Shown here one piece after another: positions 26,267 through 33,517 of a DNA stretch of 41,363 nucleotides. Within the stretch, counting starts at the first letter, position 1, and each line of letters begins with the position of its first letter. Below the pieces are notes generated by a model, which saw nothing but the letters and a program-made list of their open reading frames with translations, searched no databases and was not told the DNA's origin. The translations under genes and the position numbers were made by a program. Source of the stretch: Myxococcales bacterium (GTDB lineage Bacteria; Myxococcota_A; Polyangia; Polyangiales; Polyangiaceae); the NCBI GenBank assembly GCA_025359105.1, contig JANYHK010000033.1:1-41363 (forward strand). Reading direction: 5' to 3'.

Positions 26267-28189
26267 ATGAAGGCGTTCATTGAAATGGTGCTGACGACCC
26301 CGCTCATGCGTCGGTTCGGCATCATCGGTGTGCACGTCCTGCTCTGGACGCTGGCGTTCCTCCTCGCGCTCGTCCTCCGGTTCGACGGCCAGGTCCCGCG
26401 CTCCTACGCCGACGCCGCCCCCTACGCCCTCGTCGCGCTCCTCGTCTGCCGTGTGACCATCTTTTACGCGCTCGGTCTCTTCCACGGTCTCTGGCGCTAC
26501 GCCGGCATGCCGGAGCTGAAGAGCCTCGCCTGGGCGACCACGATCGGGACCGCCGGCTTCATTGGCGTCGGCGCGATGTGGCACGCCGCGCAGATGCCGC
26601 CGCGGTCCATCTACGTCGGCGAGTGGCTCGCCTCGATCGTGCTCGTCGGCGGGTTTCGATTCTTCATCCGCATCTTCCGCGAGCGCAGCCTCGGAGAGCG
26701 CCGCCCCGACGGCATCCCCACGCTCATCGTCGGCGCCGGCGACGCGGGCGAGAGCCTGCTCCGCGACGTGCAGCGGATGGCGCAGAGCAAGTGGACGATC
26801 TGCGGCTTCCTCGACGACGATCCCGTCAAGAGCGGCGCCCTCATCCGCAACGTGCGCGTCCTCGGCCGCGTGGACGAGCCGACCCTCCGCCGCGTCATCG
26901 AGCAGCATGAGGTCAAGCTCATCATCCTCGCCATCACGACCGACGGGAAGCGCACGCGCGAGATCGTCAACATCTGCCGCCGCCTCGGCGTGCAGGCCAA
27001 GACGATCCCCAGCCTCCCCGATCGCATCGGCGCCGAGCTCGTGTTCTCGCAGCTGAAGGAGATCGACATCGACGATCTCCTGCGCCGCGACGCGGTGAAG
27101 CTCGACGTCGCGCAGGTCGAGTCCTTCCTCGAGGGGCGAACGGTCCTCATCACCGGCGGCGGCGGGAGCATCGGCAGCGAGCTCGCGCGGCAGACGCTGC
27201 GCTTCGAGCCGCGCTCGCTCCTCCTGTTCGATCACGACGAGAACGCGCTCTTCCACATCGAGCGGGAGCTGCGCGCGAATTTTCCGAAGGCGGACATTCA
27301 CCCGATCATGGGCGACGTGACCGATCTGGGCCGGCTCGAAGCGGTCATGAAGCGGCACCGCCCGGCGGTCGTCCTCCACGCCGCCGCGCACAAGCACGTG
27401 CCGATGATGGAAGTGAACCCCTGCGAGGCCGTGAAGAACAACGTGTTCGGCACCATGGCCGTCGCCGACGCCGCGCACCGGCACGGCGCCGACGCGTTCG
27501 TCCTCATCTCGACCGACAAGGCCGTGAACCCCACCAGCGTGATGGGCGCGACCAAGCGCATCGCCGAGATCGTCCTCCAGGGCCGGGCCGAGAAGAGCCA
27601 GACCCGGTACGCCGCGGTGCGGTTCGGCAACGTCCTCGGCTCGAACGGCAGCGTCGTGCCGCTCTTCCGCGAGCAGATCTCGCGCGGCGGCCCGGTCACC
27701 GTCACGCACCCCGACGTGTGCCGCTACTTCATGACGATCCCCGAGGCCACGCAGCTCGTGCTGCAGGCGGGCGCGCTCGGCGGCACCGGGGAGATCTTCG
27801 TCCTCGACATGGGGCAGCCGATCAAGATCGTCGCCCTCGCGCGCGATCTCATCGAGCTCTCCGGCCTCCGTCCCGACGAGGACATCCAGATCGAGTTCAC
27901 GGGTCTCCGGCCCGGCGAGAAGCTCTTCGAGGAGCTCATGCTCGACGGCGAGGCCTACAACAAGACGCCGCACCCGAAGATCATGGTCGGCAAGGTGAAG
28001 AAGCACGGGAGCGAAGCGGTGGCGACGCAGCTCGACATGCTCCGCTCGGCGGCGCTCGCGGGCGACGAAGCGACGACCCGCCGGCTCCTCGCGGCGCTCG
28101 TGCCGGAGGGGACGGTCACGCAGATCGACGGTGCCGCGCCGGAGCCGCAGGAGCGCACGAGCGCCATCCCGTTCGTCGCGACGGCCTGA
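26267..28189 (+). CDS. WbpM/CapD-type membrane nucleotide-sugar 4,6-dehydratase
   Basis: 640 residues from ATG 26267; an upstream in-frame extension to 26192 reads poorly and is not included. Domains in order: about four membrane helices (7-135), a CoA-binding-like Rossmann domain with GAGDAGES (156-163), then the catalytic SDR with GGGGSIGSE (297-305), 'HAAAHKHVPMME' (371-382), STDKAVNP (415-422) and VMGATK (425-430), Met replacing the usual Tyr. This is the C6-dehydratase that turns UDP-GlcNAc into UDP-4-keto-6-deoxy-GlcNAc, the entry to QuiNAc, FucNAc and bacillosamine. The WbpV-like reductase starts 15 bases after it, and a WecA/WbpL-like transferase lies nearby, matching the WbpM-WbpV-WbpL set of Pseudomonas O-antigen loci. 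Confidence 0.92.
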   Translation: MKAFIEMVLTTPLMRRFGIIGVHVLLWTLAFLLALVLRFDGQVPRSYADAAPYALVALLVCRVTIFYALGLFHGLWRYAGMPELKSLAWATTIGTAGFIGVGAMWHAAQMPPRSIYVGEWLASIVLVGGFRFFIRIFRERSLGERRPDGIPTLIVGAGDAGESLLRDVQRMAQSKWTICGFLDDDPVKSGALIRNVRVLGRVDEPTLRRVIEQHEVKLIILAITTDGKRTREIVNICRRLGVQAKTIPSLPDRIGAELVFSQLKEIDIDDLLRRDAVKLDVAQVESFLEGRTVLITGGGGSIGSELARQTLRFEPRSLLLFDHDENALFHIERELRANFPKADIHPIMGDVTDLGRLEAVMKRHRPAVVLHAAAHKHVPMMEVNPCEAVKNNVFGTMAVADAAHRHGADAFVLISTDKAVNPTSVMGATKRIAEIVLQGRAEKSQTRYAAVRFGNVLGSNGSVVPLFREQISRGGPVTVTHPDVCRYFMTIPEATQLVLQAGALGGTGEIFVLDMGQPIKIVALARDLIELSGLRPDEDIQIEFTGLRPGEKLFEELMLDGEAYNKTPHPKIMVGKVKKHGSEAVATQLDMLRSAALAGDEATTRRLLAALVPEGTVTQIDGAAPEPQERTSAIPFVATA

Positions 28190-28204
28190 GCGGGCGAGCA
28201 CGTC

Positions 28205-29164
28205 GTGTTCACGGTCCTCGTCACCGGCGCCACCGGCTTCGTAGGCGCGCATCTCCAGGAGCGGCTCGCCGCCGCGGGGTATGACGCGATCGGCCTCGCG
28301 CGCAGCGGCGTCGAGGCTGCTGGCCGGCGCGTGGTGCGTACGTGGGACGAGGCGTCGTGCGCCGGGGCGCTCCGTGGCGTCGACGTGGTGGTGCACGCGG
28401 CGTCGGTCGTCCATCGCCCGGGCGCCGCGCTCGACGAGTACCGGCGCTTCAACGTCGAGGGTACGCGCGCGCTCGCGGCGGCGGCCAAGGCGCAGGGTGT
28501 GAAGCGCATCGTCTTCCTGTCGTCGATCAAGATCCACGGGGAAGAGCTCCCTGCCGGGCGCATCGACGAGACCACGCCGCCCGCGGCCGATGGCGGCTAC
28601 GCGCAGACCAAGGTCGACGCCGAGCGCGCCCTCATCGAGATCGCCGAGAGCGGCGGACCGCGCGTCACCATCCTCCGGCTGTGCCCCGTCTACGGGCGCG
28701 GAGACAAGGGGAACGTGCGCCGCGTGATGACGGCCATCGCGCGCGGGCGATTCGTTCTGCCCGGCGACGGCGCGACCCGCAAGAGCATCGTCCATGTCTC
28801 GACCATCGGGGACGTTCTGCTCGCCGTGCTGGCCAAGAACGCGGACGGGATCTTCGTCGTCGCCGATCGCGTGGCGCCGTCGATGCGGGAGCTGGCGGAC
28901 ACGGTCGCGGAGGTCGTGGGAAAGCGGCGGCCGTTCGCGATCCCGGCGTCGGCGCTTCGCGCGGTGGCGCTGCCCGTCGAGGTCCTGTTTCGGGCGCTCG
29001 GCCGCGAGCCGCCGGTGAGCCGCGCGCTCATCGCCAAGTCGATGCTCCCGTCGGTGTGCGTCGTCGACCACACCGAGCGCGCGCTCGGCGTCGATTGCCA
29101 CGTCGATCTGCGCGCCGCGCTCGTCGACGAGCTCGCCTGGCTCAAGTCAGAGGGGGCGCTGTAG
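28205..29164 (+). CDS. WbpV-like NAD-dependent epimerase/reductase
   Basis: 319 residues from GTG 28205. GATGFVGAHL (8-17), 'VVHAASVVHRPG' (62-73), LSSIKIHGE (105-113) with Ser106/107, and Tyr132/Lys136 in YAQTK are the SDR catalytic set. The 'VHRPG' and 'SSIKIHGE' wording is typical of the WbpV/QnlA-type 4-ketoreductases that reduce UDP-4-keto-6-deoxy-GlcNAc to UDP-QuiNAc (or to the FucNAc epimer). It follows the dehydratase by 15 bases, so both steps are co-expressed. Predicted soluble; a hydrophobic stretch near 255-265 ('LRAVALPVEVLFRAL') is normal for this group. Which C4 epimer forms cannot be told from motifs. Confidence 0.82.
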   Translation: MFTVLVTGATGFVGAHLQERLAAAGYDAIGLARSGVEAAGRRVVRTWDEASCAGALRGVDVVVHAASVVHRPGAALDEYRRFNVEGTRALAAAAKAQGVKRIVFLSSIKIHGEELPAGRIDETTPPAADGGYAQTKVDAERALIEIAESGGPRVTILRLCPVYGRGDKGNVRRVMTAIARGRFVLPGDGATRKSIVHVSTIGDVLLAVLAKNADGIFVVADRVAPSMRELADTVAEVVGKRRPFAIPASALRAVALPVEVLFRALGREPPVSRALIAKSMLPSVCVVDHTERALGVDCHVDLRAALVDELAWLKSEGAL

Positions 29165-29222
29165 CCGGCAAGAACTGGCTGCGGCCGGTGGCGATGGGCT
29201 CGCGACCCCGCCGGCAGGGCGC

Positions 29223-29228
29223 TACACT
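29223..29228 (+). promoter_or_regulatory. -10 element TACACT of a probable leaderless Uma2 transcript
   Basis: GCTACACT at 29221-29228 ends nine bases before ATG 29238. The same octamer class with the same spacing occurs before 31008 and 36257. No good -35 hexamer lies 16-18 bases upstream. Confidence 0.4.
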
Positions 29229-29237
29229 CACGGTGTC

Positions 29238-29831
29238 ATGTCCCAACCGGCCCCAAAGCCGCGCGCCACCTACCAGGACGTCCTGAACGCCCCCGACGAC
29301 GTGATCGCCGAGGTCCTCGACGGCGAGCTACACCTGATGCCGAGGCCGAAGCGGCGTCACATTCGTACGGCGTCTGGGCTCGGCGCGTTCCTCTTCACGG
29401 CGTTCGACGCAGGCGTGAACGGGCCTGGTGGCTGGACCATCATCTACGAGCCGGAGCTTCACCTCGGCCCGGAGCCCGACATCCTCGTGCCCGATCTGGG
29501 TGGCTGGCGCGACGGCCGACTCGCCGACGACGGAGAGAACGACGACCCGTTCATCACGGTCGTCCCCGACTGGGTCTGCCAAATTCTGTCACCGAGCACG
29601 CTGCGCGTCGACCGGATGAAGAAGATGCCAATCTACGCGCGCGAGCGCGTCCCCAACGTCTGGCTCGTCGACCCTCGCGAAAAGACCGTCGAGGTCTTTC
29701 GGCTCGGCGAGGCGAAGTACACGCTCCTCGGCACGTTCGGCGGTGACGAGGCGCTCGTGGCGGAGCCCTTCGAGGCGCTCGGCATCCCGCCGGCGTTCGT
29801 TTGGGCGAACAAGGGGAGCGCGCCGAAGTGA
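29238..29831 (+). CDS. Uma2-family (DUF820) PD-(D/E)XK-like protein, first copy
   Basis: 197 residues from ATG 29238. The family features are the opening 'TYQDVLNAPDDVIAEVLDG', 'HLGPEPDILVPDLGGW' with the central acidic residue (Asp in EPDILVPD), and 'PDWVCQILSPSTLRVDRMKK' supplying the Glu/Gln-x-Leu-Ser and downstream Lys, followed by 'VWLVDPREKTVEVF'. The usual 'xEVLSPST' Glu is replaced by Gln in this copy (CQILSPST). Uma2 proteins adopt a nuclease fold, are very numerous in cyanobacteria and myxobacteria, and have no settled role. It lies between the sugar reductase and the initiating transferase with its own promoter-like element, so it looks like an insertion into the O-antigen locus. 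Confidence 0.85.
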   Translation: MSQPAPKPRATYQDVLNAPDDVIAEVLDGELHLMPRPKRRHIRTASGLGAFLFTAFDAGVNGPGGWTIIYEPELHLGPEPDILVPDLGGWRDGRLADDGENDDPFITVVPDWVCQILSPSTLRVDRMKKMPIYARERVPNVWLVDPREKTVEVFRLGEAKYTLLGTFGGDEALVAEPFEALGIPPAFVWANKGSAPK

Positions 29832-29886
29832 CCGGCTTCCACCGGGTGTACGGGCACGCACCACGCCCATGGAACGACGCGAAGGG

Positions 29887-30936
29887 CTAGCCCTCGCGGC
29901 GCCGAACCCATCGCCACGTCGCGAACAGCGCCGCCAGCATCAAGAGGACCACGGCCATGAGAATCGCCGGGTCTCCGCGCGAAGCGACGATCGCGCACGC
30001 CGCCGCGAGAGCGGACCACGCCGCGTAGGGGGCGAGGACTTGGCGGTGGGTCAGCCCCGTCTGCACCGCGCGCTGGTAGAGGTGCGAACGGTGCGCCTGC
30101 CAGACCTTCTCTCCGCGCGAGAGTCGCCGGAAGATGGTGAACGTGCCGTCGAGCAAGAACGGCGCGAGCGCGAGGGGAGCGACGGCGATCGGCAGCGGCG
30201 GGCTCGCGTCCGAGCCGAGCACGAGCAGGCTCGCGAAGGTGAAGCCGAGGTACGTGCTCCCGGCGTCGCCCATGAAAATCTTGGCCGGCGGAGCATTGTA
30301 GGAGAGAAACCCGGCGCTGGCCGCGGCGATCACCACGCCGATCCACGCGAGCTCCGGGCGCGACGAGAGCGCGCCCGCGACGGCCAGGCCGGCGGTGAGC
30401 GCCTGGGTGCCCGCGAGGCCGTCCATGCCGTCCATGAAGTTGAAGATGTTGAGGACACCGACGAGCCACACCGTATAGAGCGCGAGAGCGACGGGGTAGG
30501 GGAGCGAAAGCTCGAACGCGCGCGTGACGGCGATGTGCGCGGGCACGCCCACGACGACGCAGAACGCCGCGCTGGCCCCGATCTGCACGAGGAAGCGAAC
30601 GCTCGCGCGCAGCGGCTTGAGGTCGTCGATCAGCCCCAGCCCTGCGACGAGCAGTGAAGCGACGAGCCACGCGAGCAGGGCAGAGTCTCGCCGAGACGAA
30701 AGCGCCCAGGCCGCTGCGATCGGGACCCAGGAGCCGAAGACGATGGCGACCCCGCCGAGGCGAGGCACGGGCGCCTTGTGCAAGCTCCGTTCGTTTGGGC
30801 GATCCAGTAGCTGTCGCCGCTGCGCGAAGCTGGCCAAGGCCCGGCACCCGAGGGCCGAAAGGAACGCGCCGGCGACGAGAACGACCAGCGTGAGCGGCGT
30901 CGCGAACGGAGAAGTTTGGATGAGATCGTCACCCAT
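29887..30936 (-). CDS. WecA/WbpL-like polyprenyl-phosphate sugar-1-phosphate transferase
   Basis: 349 residues with about ten membrane helices, MraY/WecA superfamily. Visible catalytic motifs: 'LLDRPNERSLH' (43-53), the Asp pair D104/D105 in LIDDLKP, NFMDGMDGLAG (166-176), FMGDAGS (221-227), and the cytoplasmic loop AHRSHLYQR (281-289). It should transfer HexNAc-1-phosphate from a UDP-sugar to undecaprenyl phosphate and so start repeat-unit synthesis; near the WbpM and WbpV homologues the donor may be UDP-QuiNAc or UDP-FucNAc. It is the only initiating transferase in the window. It converges on the Uma2 gene, and its start is divergent from the kinase gene, each having a GCTACATT element. Confidence 0.92.
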   Translation of the reverse strand: MGDDLIQTSPFATPLTLVVLVAGAFLSALGCRALASFAQRRQLLDRPNERSLHKAPVPRLGGVAIVFGSWVPIAAAWALSSRRDSALLAWLVASLLVAGLGLIDDLKPLRASVRFLVQIGASAAFCVVVGVPAHIAVTRAFELSLPYPVALALYTVWLVGVLNIFNFMDGMDGLAGTQALTAGLAVAGALSSRPELAWIGVVIAAASAGFLSYNAPPAKIFMGDAGSTYLGFTFASLLVLGSDASPPLPIAVAPLALAPFLLDGTFTIFRRLSRGEKVWQAHRSHLYQRAVQTGLTHRQVLAPYAAWSALAAACAIVASRGDPAILMAVVLLMLAALFATWRWVRRREG

Positions 30937-30952
30937 CGGGGATCCGCCGAGG

Positions 30953-30958
30953 AATGTA
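30953..30958 (-). promoter_or_regulatory. -10-like TACATT upstream of the initiating transferase gene
   Basis: On the minus strand GCTACATT (30960 to 30953) ends 16 bases before the ATG at 30936. The same octamer faces the other way at 30991-30998 for the kinase gene, so the 71-base gap carries a back-to-back pair. Confidence 0.35.
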
Positions 30959-30992
30959 GCCGAATCGGCCTCTCCTCCCGCGTAAATCGAGC

Positions 30993-30998
30993 TACATT
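30993..30998 (+). promoter_or_regulatory. -10 element TACATT of a probable leaderless kinase transcript
   Basis: GCTACATT at 30991-30998 ends nine bases before ATG 31008, the same distance as at 29223 and 36242. No ribosome-binding sequence lies between it and the start codon. Confidence 0.4.
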
Positions 30999-31007
30999 TG
31001 TCCGACG

Positions 31008-32825
31008 ATGCCGCCGGCCGATCCTCGCAAGGACTACCCGGCCGGGTACCTCATCCCGGGCACCGTCTACAAGGTCCTCCGCCACATCGCGACGGGCGGA
31101 ATGGGCACGGTCTACGACGTCGAGGACACGACGGTCGGCAAGCGGTACGTCCTCAAGACCCTGCACCCCGAGCTGGGCGATAGGCAGGACCTCGCGCGGC
31201 GGATGATCAAGGAGGCGCGGACGCTCGCGCAGCTCCACCACCCGAACATCGTCGAGGTGTTCACCGCCGGGATGACCGGCGACGCCTTGCGCCTTCCGTT
31301 CTACGTGATGGAGCGGCTCGACGGCAGCAGCTTGCGCACGGTGCTCGAGAAGCGAAAGAGCCTCGAGCTCGCGCACGCCTACGAGATCAGCATCGACCTG
31401 CTCGACGCGCTCGACTGCGCGCACGACAAGCAGGTCATCCACCGCGACGTGAAGCCGGACAACATCTTCCTGCACCGCGCGCAGAACGGCGCCACGGTCA
31501 CCAAGCTCCTCGACTTCGGCATCATGCGCGTGCTCGACGGGGCAAAAGGGGAGACGCAGGGGCGGTTTCTCGGGACGCTCCGGTATGCGGCGCCCGAGCA
31601 GCTGCGCGGCGACGACATCGGGCCGTACACCGACATCTACGCGGCGGGGCTCGTCCTCTACGAGATGATCTGTGGGCGCGGGCCGTTCGACGACGAGCGG
31701 GACGTCCACCAGATCGGAAAGGCGCACCTGAACCGCGGGGCGCCTCCGCTCGCGTCGCACGCGAAGAGCGCGGTGCCGCCGGACCTGGAGCGGCTCGTCG
31801 CGTCGGCGCTGGCGAAGGACTGGCGCATGCGTCCGCGCGACGCGTTCACGTTCGCGAAGGATCTGCGGGCGCTCGCGCAGGCGCTGAAGTCGCCGATGAC
31901 GCCGAGCGTGAACCCGACGAGCGCGCCGACGGCGGTGAACGTCCTCAACGTGCCGAGCACGCGGCAGACGAACATCCTCGTGAACGGCGGGCCGCCGCCC
32001 ACCGCGGTCGGGATGATTCCACCGTCGGTGCAGGCGGGGGTGCTCGAGAACGCGCCTCCGTCGGCCGCGGCCGTGGCGGACGCGGACGCGGCCGCGCACG
32101 CGAGCACGCTCGCCTCGGCGGGCGAGGCCGGTGCTGCGGGCGCTACGCCGCCGAGCGCGGGGCCGGGTGTCGATCGCAAGGCGGCGACGAGGAGCCTCGT
32201 CTACGACCAGCAGGGCGCCGGAGCCTCGCCGCACGGAACCGAGGCCATCACGCCGCCGATCGCGGTCACGCCGAACGCCGATCCGTACGGCAGGACGCAG
32301 CAAGCGCTCGAGGCGCCGCCGATGCTGGGGCCGATCACCGAGGTGCCGCCGATCTCGACGCAGGGCAACTGGCAGACGGATCGCTCGCTGGCGCCGCGCC
32401 TCGTCACGACGACGCCGGGGGAGCGACGCAAGCGGAACATCGTCCTCGGGGTGGTGGCGACGGTGTTTGCGGGGGTCGTGGTGGGCTCGCTCGGGTTCAT
32501 CGCGGTACGGGCGCGGCGCCAGGCGCAGGACGCGAACGCGCATCGCCCGGCGGCGATTTCGCCCACCCCGGCGACCACGACCGCGCCGACCGCGACCACG
32601 ACGACCGCGACCCCGCCGACCCCGACCCCGACCGCGACCGCGACCGCGACCGCGACCGCGCCGACCGCGACCGCGACCGCGACCACGACCACGACCCCGA
32701 CCGCGACCGCGACCGCGACCGCGACCGTTGCACCGCCGGCGCCTCGACCGCGACCGCCCCCTCCGCCGAAGAAGGACAACCCGCCCGGCCCCGTCCCCAA
32801 AACGCTGCCAGGCTCGGGGCTTTAG
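31008..32825 (+). CDS. Hanks-type Ser/Thr protein kinase with one membrane span and Pro/Thr/Ala tail
   Basis: 605 residues. N-terminal kinase domain (about 20-290) with glycine loop GGMGTV (30-35), ATP lysine K50, helix-C Glu69, catalytic loop HRDVKPDN (145-152), DFG (169-171) and APE (195-197), so it should be active. A low-complexity linker (about 300-470) leads to one transmembrane segment (about 478-500, 'IVLGVVATVFAGVVVGSLGF') and then a periplasmic tail of Thr-Ala and Thr-Pro repeats ending in PPPPPKK and KTLPGSGL. No PASTA or other known sensor domain is visible. It is divergent from the initiating glycosyltransferase, suggesting but not proving a regulatory link. A copy of its last codons appears again at 33482-33514. 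Confidence 0.93.
   Translation: MPPADPRKDYPAGYLIPGTVYKVLRHIATGGMGTVYDVEDTTVGKRYVLKTLHPELGDRQDLARRMIKEARTLAQLHHPNIVEVFTAGMTGDALRLPFYVMERLDGSSLRTVLEKRKSLELAHAYEISIDLLDALDCAHDKQVIHRDVKPDNIFLHRAQNGATVTKLLDFGIMRVLDGAKGETQGRFLGTLRYAAPEQLRGDDIGPYTDIYAAGLVLYEMICGRGPFDDERDVHQIGKAHLNRGAPPLASHAKSAVPPDLERLVASALAKDWRMRPRDAFTFAKDLRALAQALKSPMTPSVNPTSAPTAVNVLNVPSTRQTNILVNGGPPPTAVGMIPPSVQAGVLENAPPSAAAVADADAAAHASTLASAGEAGAAGATPPSAGPGVDRKAATRSLVYDQQGAGASPHGTEAITPPIAVTPNADPYGRTQQALEAPPMLGPITEVPPISTQGNWQTDRSLAPRLVTTTPGERRKRNIVLGVVATVFAGVVVGSLGFIAVRARRQAQDANAHRPAAISPTPATTTAPTATTTTATPPTPTPTATATATATAPTATATATTTTTPTATATATATVAPPAPRPRPPPPPKKDNPPGPVPKTLPGSGL
32565..32728 (+). repeat. Imperfect GACCGC hexanucleotide tract coding for Thr-Ala repeats
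   Basis: Runs of perfect GACCGC units occur at 32630-32659 (five), 32663-32680 (three) and 32699-32722 (four), joined by near-matches such as GACCCC, GACCAC and GCCGAC. Each unit adds Thr-Ala to the extracytoplasmic tail of the kinase; changes in unit number keep the frame. Confidence 0.9.
32791..32821 (+). repeat. Direct repeat copy 1, end of the kinase gene
   Basis: CCGTCCCCAA, six variable bases, then GCCAGGCTCGGGGCT. The same two blocks recur at 33482-33510 with a four-base middle. This copy encodes the kinase C-terminus TLPGSGL. Confidence 0.8.
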
Positions 32826-32831
32826 AGCGAA

Positions 32832-32846
32832 CGCACGGTTCGTGCG
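32832..32846 (+). terminator. Small hairpin just after the kinase gene
   Basis: CGCACG (32832-32837) pairs with CGTGCG (32841-32846) around a three-base loop, seven bases after the stop. No T-run follows, so terminator function is uncertain. Confidence 0.3.
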
Positions 32847-32882
32847 CCGTCGACGTTGGGCGGCAGGCGCCCGCCGCTCTGC

Positions 32883-32888
32883 TAGCAT
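32883..32888 (+). promoter_or_regulatory. -10-like TAGCAT six bases before the second Uma2 gene
   Basis: GCTAGCAT at 32881-32888 precedes GTG 32895 by six bases with no ribosome site between them; it resembles the GCTACAYT elements but with shorter spacing. Confidence 0.3.
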
Positions 32889-32894
32889 CACAAC

Positions 32895-33479
32895 GTGACC
32901 GCGGCCGCAAAGAAGCCCGGGCCCGCGACCCTCGCGGATCTCCTGGCCATCCCCGAAGAAGCGCGACGGCACGAGCTCGTCGAAGGCGCGATCGTGGAGA
33001 AGGGTGCTGCGTCCGGAGAGCACGGCGCAGCCCAGCGAAAGATCTCGGAGTTGATTGGTCCGTTCGAACGACGTCCGGGGGGCCGCTGGCCGGGCGGATG
33101 GTGGTTCGCGACCGAAGTCGAGATCACCTTCGACGAGCACAACACCTTTCGACCGGACGTCGTCGGCTGGCGGCGAGACCGCGTACCCGAGCGGCCGCGC
33201 GGGACGACGATCGCGATTCGCCCCGACTGGGTCTGTGAGATCCTGTCGACCAACCGGCGCAACGATCTGGTGCGAAAGAAGCGGGGCTATCACCGCTTCG
33301 CCGTGCCGCACTACTGGATCCTCGATCCCGACGAGGCGACGCTGATGGTCTATCGATGGTCCGAAGCCGCGTACCTCGAGATCCTCGCGGCCGAGCGAGG
33401 CGAGCGTGTGCGCCCCGAGCCGTTCGAGGCGATCGAGATCGCTGTTGGCGTGCTCTTCGGTGACGACGAGGAGGAGTGA
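32895..33479 (+). CDS. Uma2-family (DUF820) PD-(D/E)XK-like protein, second copy
   Basis: 194 residues from GTG 32895. 'TLADLLAIPEEARRHELVEG' opens the fold; 'NTFRPDVVGW' carries the metal-binding Asp; 'PDWVCEILSTNRRNDLVRKK' supplies Glu and Lys; 'HYWILDPDEATLMVYRW' completes it. Unlike the first copy at 29238 the CEILS Glu is kept, so the nuclease-like site looks complete. The two copies align only at family motifs, so they are old paralogues or separate arrivals. It sits between two copies of the kinase 3' end (32791 and 33482), as if it had been gained together with a duplication there. Function unknown. Confidence 0.87.
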   Translation: MTAAAKKPGPATLADLLAIPEEARRHELVEGAIVEKGAASGEHGAAQRKISELIGPFERRPGGRWPGGWWFATEVEITFDEHNTFRPDVVGWRRDRVPERPRGTTIAIRPDWVCEILSTNRRNDLVRKKRGYHRFAVPHYWILDPDEATLMVYRWSEAAYLEILAAERGERVRPEPFEAIEIAVGVLFGDDEEE

Positions 33480-33481
33480 GG

Positions 33482-33514
33482 CCGTCCCCAAGCTTGCCAG
33501 GCTCGGGGCTCTGA
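33482..33514 (+). pseudogene. Scrap of a kinase-type 3' end (PSPSLPGSGL, then stop)
   Basis: Two bases after the Uma2 stop, one frame reads Pro-Ser-Pro-Ser-Leu-Pro-Gly-Ser-Gly-Leu and TGA. The kinase at 31008 ends Pro-Lys-Thr-Leu-Pro-Gly-Ser-Gly-Leu and TAG. The DNA shares 25 of about 30 positions (two exact blocks of 10 and 15 bases). It is most simply the leftover end of a duplicated kinase gene. It stops three bases before the convergent gene's stop codon at 33518. Confidence 0.6.
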
Positions 33515-33517
33515 CGC

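Noticed and set aside
26111-29101. Minus-strand open frame of 996 codons
   Set aside because: Longest frame in the region, but it is the mirror of the WbpM-like and WbpV-like genes and lacks any domain.
29238-29831. Uma2 protein as a Cas4 or restriction enzyme
   Set aside because: The fold is nuclease-like, but no cysteine cluster, methyltransferase partner or cas gene is near.
32565-32728. CRISPR-like or phase-variable repeat array
   Set aside because: Units are six bases with no spacers and lie in frame inside the kinase gene, so unit changes cannot switch the frame off.
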